Origin: Thermostichus lividus PCC 6715
Lineage (GTDB): Bacteria > Cyanobacteriota > Cyanobacteriia > Thermosynechococcales > Thermosynechococcaceae
Reading direction: 5' to 3'
Assembly: GCF_002754935.1 (NCBI RefSeq)
Contig: NZ_CP018092.1
Coordinates: forward strand, 2,356,001-2,420,000
DNA: 64,000 nucleotides
The notes under the pieces are model-generated. The model made no database searches and was not told where the DNA came from. It worked only from the letters and a program-made list of their open reading frames with translations. Positions 59,946 through 64,000 of the stretch are shown here, one piece after another. Position 1 is the stretch's first letter. Every line of letters begins with the position of its first letter. The position numbers and the translations under genes were made by a program.

Positions 59946-60377
59946 ATGTTCAAAACGATTCTGGTGGCACTTGATACCAGTGATTTAGCACAGCAGGTGA
60001 TGAAAGCGGTTGATCAATTGAACTTAGACCCTGATGCCCACGTTATTTTAAGTCATGTGATTTCCCCTACGGAGTCTGGCTTTGGGGTGAGTGCCGATCG
60101 CCCCTCACCGAATCCGCAGATCGGCACCTATCGCAGTATTGAGCAACACTTAAAGCAGTTCCAGGGCAGGCTTCCGTGTGACTCAGAGATCGAAATTGTG
60201 ACCGGCGAGCCAGTGGAGGAAATTTTACGACTGGCCAATATCTACAGTGCTGACCTGATTGTTTTAGGCAGTCGGGGCTTAACGGGAGTGCGGCGAGTGG
60301 TGCAAGGCTCCGTGAGTAGTGCGGTTGTGGCGGATGCTGCCTGCTCGGTGTTGGTGGTCAAGTCAGCAGATGTTTAG
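59946..60377 (+). CDS. universal stress protein (UspA family)
   Basis: 143 residues from the ATG at 59946 (MFKTILVALDTSD). The nucleotide-binding signature GSRGLTGVRRVVQGSVSSAVV (the G-2x-G-9x-G(S/T) pattern of ATP-binding Usp proteins) is near the C-terminus. Members bind ATP or other nucleotides and act in stress signalling. The P-type ATPase gene begins 3 bases after its stop, so the two are co-transcribed and may be functionally tied. Confidence 0.87.
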   Translation: MFKTILVALDTSDLAQQVMKAVDQLNLDPDAHVILSHVISPTESGFGVSADRPSPNPQIGTYRSIEQHLKQFQGRLPCDSEIEIVTGEPVEEILRLANIYSADLIVLGSRGLTGVRRVVQGSVSSAVVADAACSVLVVKSADV

Positions 60378-60380
60378 ACC

Positions 60381-62872
60381 ATGGACGACCTAACTGGGTT
60401 AACCGCTGCTGAGGTGGCTAAGCGGCAAGCACAGGGTCAGAGCAATCGACAGGTGAATGAGAGTCATCGTACCTATCGCGAGATTTTCTTGGAAAATCTT
60501 TTCACCTTTATTAATGGGGTGTTTGCCTTTATTAGTGTGATCTTACTGGGGCTAGGACGGCCAGGGGATGTCATCGCTATTGTTTTGGTGGTGTTCTTGA
60601 ATGCCATTATCAGTATCGTCCAAGAAATTCGTGCCAAACGCCAACTGGATGCCATTAGCGTGTTGACTCGACCCCGGGTGAAGGTGCGGCGCGATCGCCA
60701 CAATCAAGTCATTGACCCAGCGGAGGTGGTTGTGGGGGATATTGTGCTGCTGGAGCCAGGCGATCAGGTCGTGGCGGACGGCACCGTGGTAGGCAGCGGC
60801 AGCATCCACGTTGATGAATCGTTACTGACGGGCGAGTCAGACTTAATTCCGAAGCAAGCTGGCGATCGCCTCTACTCCGGCAGCTTTTGCGTGCGGGGGG
60901 CAGCAGCCTATGTGGCTGAGCAGGTGGGCAGTGCCAGTACGGCGCAACAGCTTACCGCGGCTGCGAAAACCCATCACCGTAAGCTCACCCCTCTACAACA
61001 GGAAATCAACCTAATTATTCGGGTGATTCTGGCGCTCGCTATTTTTCTGTGGTTATTAGTGCTGCTATCTCTGTTAGTACGCTTAACCACCCTACCCATG
61101 AGTGTGCAAACCGCAGCGGTGGTCGCGGGCTTAGTCCCGGTTGGCTTGTACCTAACCATTACCCTCACCTATGCGTTGGGGGCCATTCGCATTTCCCGCG
61201 CAGATGTGCTAGTACAGCAAGTGAATGCCATTGAGTCCCTCAGCAGTATTGATATTCTTTGTCTGGATAAAACAGGTACCCTAACCGCCAATACCCTTGA
61301 GTTACACAGCATTCACCTGTTAGCCCATGCACCGGCCAATACCCAGCAGCAGCTAGCAACCCTAGCCGCCAGTGTGAGTGCCCCCAACCGTACCGTGACG
61401 GCCCTGTGTGAGGCTTTGGGGGGAACCCCTGCCCCTTACGCTGCGAAATTCCCTTTTCTTCAGCTTATAAGTGGAGTGCCGCGGCATGGGATGAGAGCGG
61501 CGCTTATATTTTAGGCGCGCCGGATGTGCTGTTAGAGGGTGCTCAGAGTTATCCCGAAATAGAGGCGTACCTGCACGAAGGCAGAGAGCAGGGGCTACGG
61601 GTTTTGTTATTCGCCCACAGCCCAGCACTCCCGCAATGGGATGCCCAAAACGACGCACCATTGCTGCCTGCCAACCTCAGCCCCTTAGCTGTGATTTGGG
61701 TGGGCGATCGCCTGCGGCCTCAGTCTAAGGAGGTGCTAGAGCGGTTTCAGGCGGCGGGGATTCGCATCAAAATTATTTCCGGCGATCATGCGGATACCGT
61801 TGTTGCTCTCGGCAAACAGGTGGGGCTAGACCCTGAGGCGATCGCGGTCTCCGGCCAAGAATTAGCGCGACTGGATGAGCCAAGCTTTGATCAGATGGCG
61901 GTTAACGCCACGGTTTTTGGGCGCATTACCCCTAATCAAAAAGCGCAACTGGTCAGCCGTTTGCGCGCACAGGGACACCAAGTCGCCATGATTGGCGATG
62001 GGGTCAACGATGTCCTCTCTCTGAAGCAGGCCAACGTGGGTATCGCCATGGAAAGCGGCAGCGCCATTACCCGCAATGTGGCGGATATTGTGCTACTGAA
62101 GGATTCCTTTGCCGCCCTGCCGGAAGCCTTTCGCGAAGGTCAGCGCATTTACAACGGCATTCAGGATGTCACCAAGCTGTTTTTAGTGCGGGTGCTGAGT
62201 TTTAGTTTACTGTCCCTAGTCACCGTCATGGCGGGACGCGCCTTTCCGCTGCTAATTAAGCACAACACCCTGTTAACCCTGTGGGGTGTGGGGTTACCCA
62301 CCTTAGCGGTCGCCTTCTGGGCCGTGCCGGGGCCGCGTCCCTACCGTTCCCTGATTCGTTCGCTCTTGCACTTTGTTGTCCCTGCTACCCTCAGCTTGGC
62401 TTTATTGGCAATTTTCGTGTACCTCGGTGTATTGGCACGAGAGCTAACTCCCCTCATGGCACTGTTCCAGAGTGGGTTTGGCTCAGCCTTATTAAACCGT
62501 CAAGAGGTCATTGGCGATATTCAGCACAGCATCGCGATCGCCCGCACAGCATTGGTGACCACCCTCCTCTTGGCATCCCTTTGCTTGGTCTTGTTCCTGA
62601 AACCTCCCCATCCTGTATGGGTGGGTGGCGCCCCCTTAGTGGGGAACTGGCGCTATGTTGGTGTTGTGGTGGCTCTACTGGCACTATTTATCGGTATGAA
62701 TGTCTCCCCCCGCCTGCGATCGCTGATGGAGCTGGAGCCGATGTCGTGGCAGTTATGGGCCGGAACAGTCCTGATTGTCATCCTATGGGTGCTGATGTTG
62801 CGCACCTTCTGGCGCTACCGGCTCTTAGATCGCTTTTTAGGGGTGAGCCTAGATGGCTGCTACCCAACCTAG
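60381..62872 (+). CDS. cation-transporting P-type ATPase (CtpE-like), frameshifted
   Basis: 830 residues after correction. The actuator domain has LLTGESDL; the phosphorylation site is the Asp in CLDKTGTLT; the hinge is GDGVNDVLSLKQANVGIAM. About ten membrane spans are visible and there is no N-terminal metal-binding domain. The architecture recalls CtpE-type calcium pumps; in the fourth span the usual PEGL reads PVGL. The frame is lost near 61446-61450: one more A in the AAA gives AKIPFSSAYKWSAAAWDE and continuity to ILGAPDVLLEG. Ion specificity is not determined by the sequence. Confidence 0.85.
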
Positions 62873-63014
62873 GCCAGCACTCACTGAAATGAGTACTAGC
62901 AGCCGGAAATTTGGGGCAGGATAGGTGCCAATGCCTTGAACCTGCTTCTCATTACGGTTTAGAATGCAAAGTGCAACAATAATAAACATTTTTTAACTTT
63001 TCCCAATCCATATA

Positions 63015-63389
63015 ATGCGTTTAGTCAGCACAGTAGCGTCTGGTTCAAGCCTATGGCGGTGGGTACTCCCGTTGGCCATTCTGCTGACAGTGCTCGGTTG
63101 CTGGGGCGTAGCTCTACTACTGCCCTTAACGGATCCCTACGTGCAATCAGTGCGATCGCTAGTGGCGGATGTCAAGCGGGGGGAGCAAATTTATATCATG
63201 AATTGCGCAGGCTGCCACGGGCTGGAGGGAAAAGGGCAAGTCGGGCCAACCCTGATTCAAATTAGTCGGCGGCGATCGCAACCGCAGCTTATTCATCAGA
63301 TTGTAAGTGGTGAAACACCCCCCATGCCAAAGTTCCAAGCTCAACCCCAAGATATGGCCGACCTGCTGAGCTATTTGAAAACCCTGTAG
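63015..63389 (+). CDS. cytM: cytochrome cM
   Basis: 124 residues. An uncleaved-looking N-terminal membrane segment (LPLAILLTVLGCWGVALLLPL) anchors a small c-type domain with the haem motif CAGCH (about residues 65-69) and the axial Met in TPPMPKF. This fits CytM, the cyanobacterial cytochrome linked to suppression of photosynthesis or respiratory flux under stress. A TAGAAT-type -10 sequence lies about 55 bases upstream. Confidence 0.88.
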   Translation: MRLVSTVASGSSLWRWVLPLAILLTVLGCWGVALLLPLTDPYVQSVRSLVADVKRGEQIYIMNCAGCHGLEGKGQVGPTLIQISRRRSQPQLIHQIVSGETPPMPKFQAQPQDMADLLSYLKTL

Positions 63390-63511
63390 GTCTTCACACT
63401 ATTGCTTTGTTTAAGGAAATAAGGTAGCCTGTGCTTGGCAATTTAGCAGGGGATCATGCGTCTCTATTAAGTTACCGCAGCAATCATAAACTTATTTTAA
63501 GGACCTTGGTA

Positions 63512-63781
63512 ATGACCTCTTCTGAAGATAATATTCCTAACTATTTAATACCAGCGATTCTTTCGACAGTTTGCTGCTGCTTACCCTTTGGTGTTGTCGC
63601 TATTATCTTTGCTGCACAGGTGAATTCCAAATTGGCCGCCGGCGATCGCGCCGGTGCGCTCGATGCATCCAACAAAGCCAAACTATTCACATGGATTGCC
63701 TTTGGGTTGGGGTTTCTGGGATCAGCAGTTTACATTATTATTACAGTGCTAGCCATTATGGCAGAGCAAAGCGGGATGTGA
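63512..63781 (+). CDS. CD225/dispanin-like small membrane protein
   Basis: 89 residues from the ATG at 63512, with AAGGA ahead. Two membrane helices flank a short cytoplasmic loop: LIPAILSTVCCCLPFGVVAIIFA, then VNSKLAAGDRAGALDASNKAK (partial), then a second span. The CCC-LPFG-A-I-A pattern and the A-D-A-S-K loop define the CD225 (interferon-induced transmembrane-like) family, whose bacterial role is unknown. An in-frame upstream extension has no ribosome-binding site. Confidence 0.82.
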   Translation: MTSSEDNIPNYLIPAILSTVCCCLPFGVVAIIFAAQVNSKLAAGDRAGALDASNKAKLFTWIAFGLGFLGSAVYIIITVLAIMAEQSGM

Positions 63782-64000
63782 GTGCCTAATTGTCCCACAT
63801 AGGAATAGGGCAACAAGCGAGGCAGCGCAACAGCGGGGAGTATGTTACAACTGTAGCTAGCGCTTTCCTTGAAGTTTTTAGAACGTTCTCTTGAGATGGC
63901 TAACTGAGTTCTCGGAGCACCGGATCATTTCTGGGTGCATAGGTTATTGTAAATAAAATTCCGTCTCAATTCCTTAACCCCCTGTTTTTGCCCCCTTGGA

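Noticed and set aside
62881-62925. ACTCA/TGAGT hairpin after the P-type ATPase gene
   Set aside because: The 5-base stem is weak and no T-tract follows, so it is not called a terminator.

Overview
The window is a chromosomal segment of a thermophilic unicellular cyanobacterium, most likely Thermosynechococcus or a close relative. It carries photosystem II genes (psbB, psbT, psbC, psbD, psbM, psb30), chlorophyll synthesis genes (acsF, por), NDH-1 genes (ndhC, ndhJ) and cytM. The CP47 and CP43 proteins look nearly like the T. elongatus ones from memory. The octamer GCGATCGC (HIP1) is scattered throughout, as in many cyanobacteria. Genes are densely packed on both strands.

Layout. 1-4.6 kb (+): 3' end of an RNA methyltransferase, a class A beta-lactamase-like gene, a NatA/LivG ATPase, a zinc-ribbon protein, a small exported protein and gpsA. 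4.6-10.9 kb (-): a type IV pilus/phototaxis chemosensory operon (PatA-type regulator, CheY, CheW, methyl-accepting protein, hybrid CheA). 11.4-16.9 kb: 2-Cys peroxiredoxin, an amino acid ABC permease and a ferredoxin (-), then psbB-psbT and a CheR-TPR gene (+), and tRNA-Arg(ACG). 16.9-22.6 kb: sucrose-phosphate-synthase-like glycosyltransferase, metK, a decaying IS200/IS605 element, amino acid ABC ATPase, ppa. 22.7-32.1 kb: aminotransferase, polyol dehydrogenase, psbM, hisB, ftsQ, a cytochrome b6f assembly factor, ispH, psb30, dprA, ndhJ, ndhC. 32.2-42.5 kb: sugar kinase, acsF, ssb, a large GH38 alpha-mannosidase, GT2 glycosyltransferase, alpha/beta hydrolase. 42.5-46.6 kb: secE-nusG-rplK-rplA-[L10 leader]-rplJ-rplL and cobO. 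46.6-56.9 kb: PhzF, ndk, TerC, aminotransferase, lipA, por, a TPR-CHAT protein, an M23 peptidase. 57-64 kb: psbD-psbC (-), then uspA, a P-type ATPase, cytM and a CD225-like protein (+).

The strongest global signal is a set of thirteen apparent single-base indels in eleven genes, each in or next to a short mononucleotide run. Several hit genes the cell should need (ispH, acsF, ndhJ). After correction every gene gives a continuous frame whose length is divisible by three. This points mainly to sequence or assembly error, so these genes are described as full length with the indel noted. No CRISPR array, prophage or clear defence island was seen. The more biological points are an L10 leader followed by an intrinsic terminator ahead of rplJ, five convergent gene pairs sharing a CTAG stop, a soluble chemoreceptor in the pilus operon, a secreted-looking TPR-CHAT protein, the absence of ndhK between ndhC and ndhJ, and an IS element whose tnpB has lost its centre.
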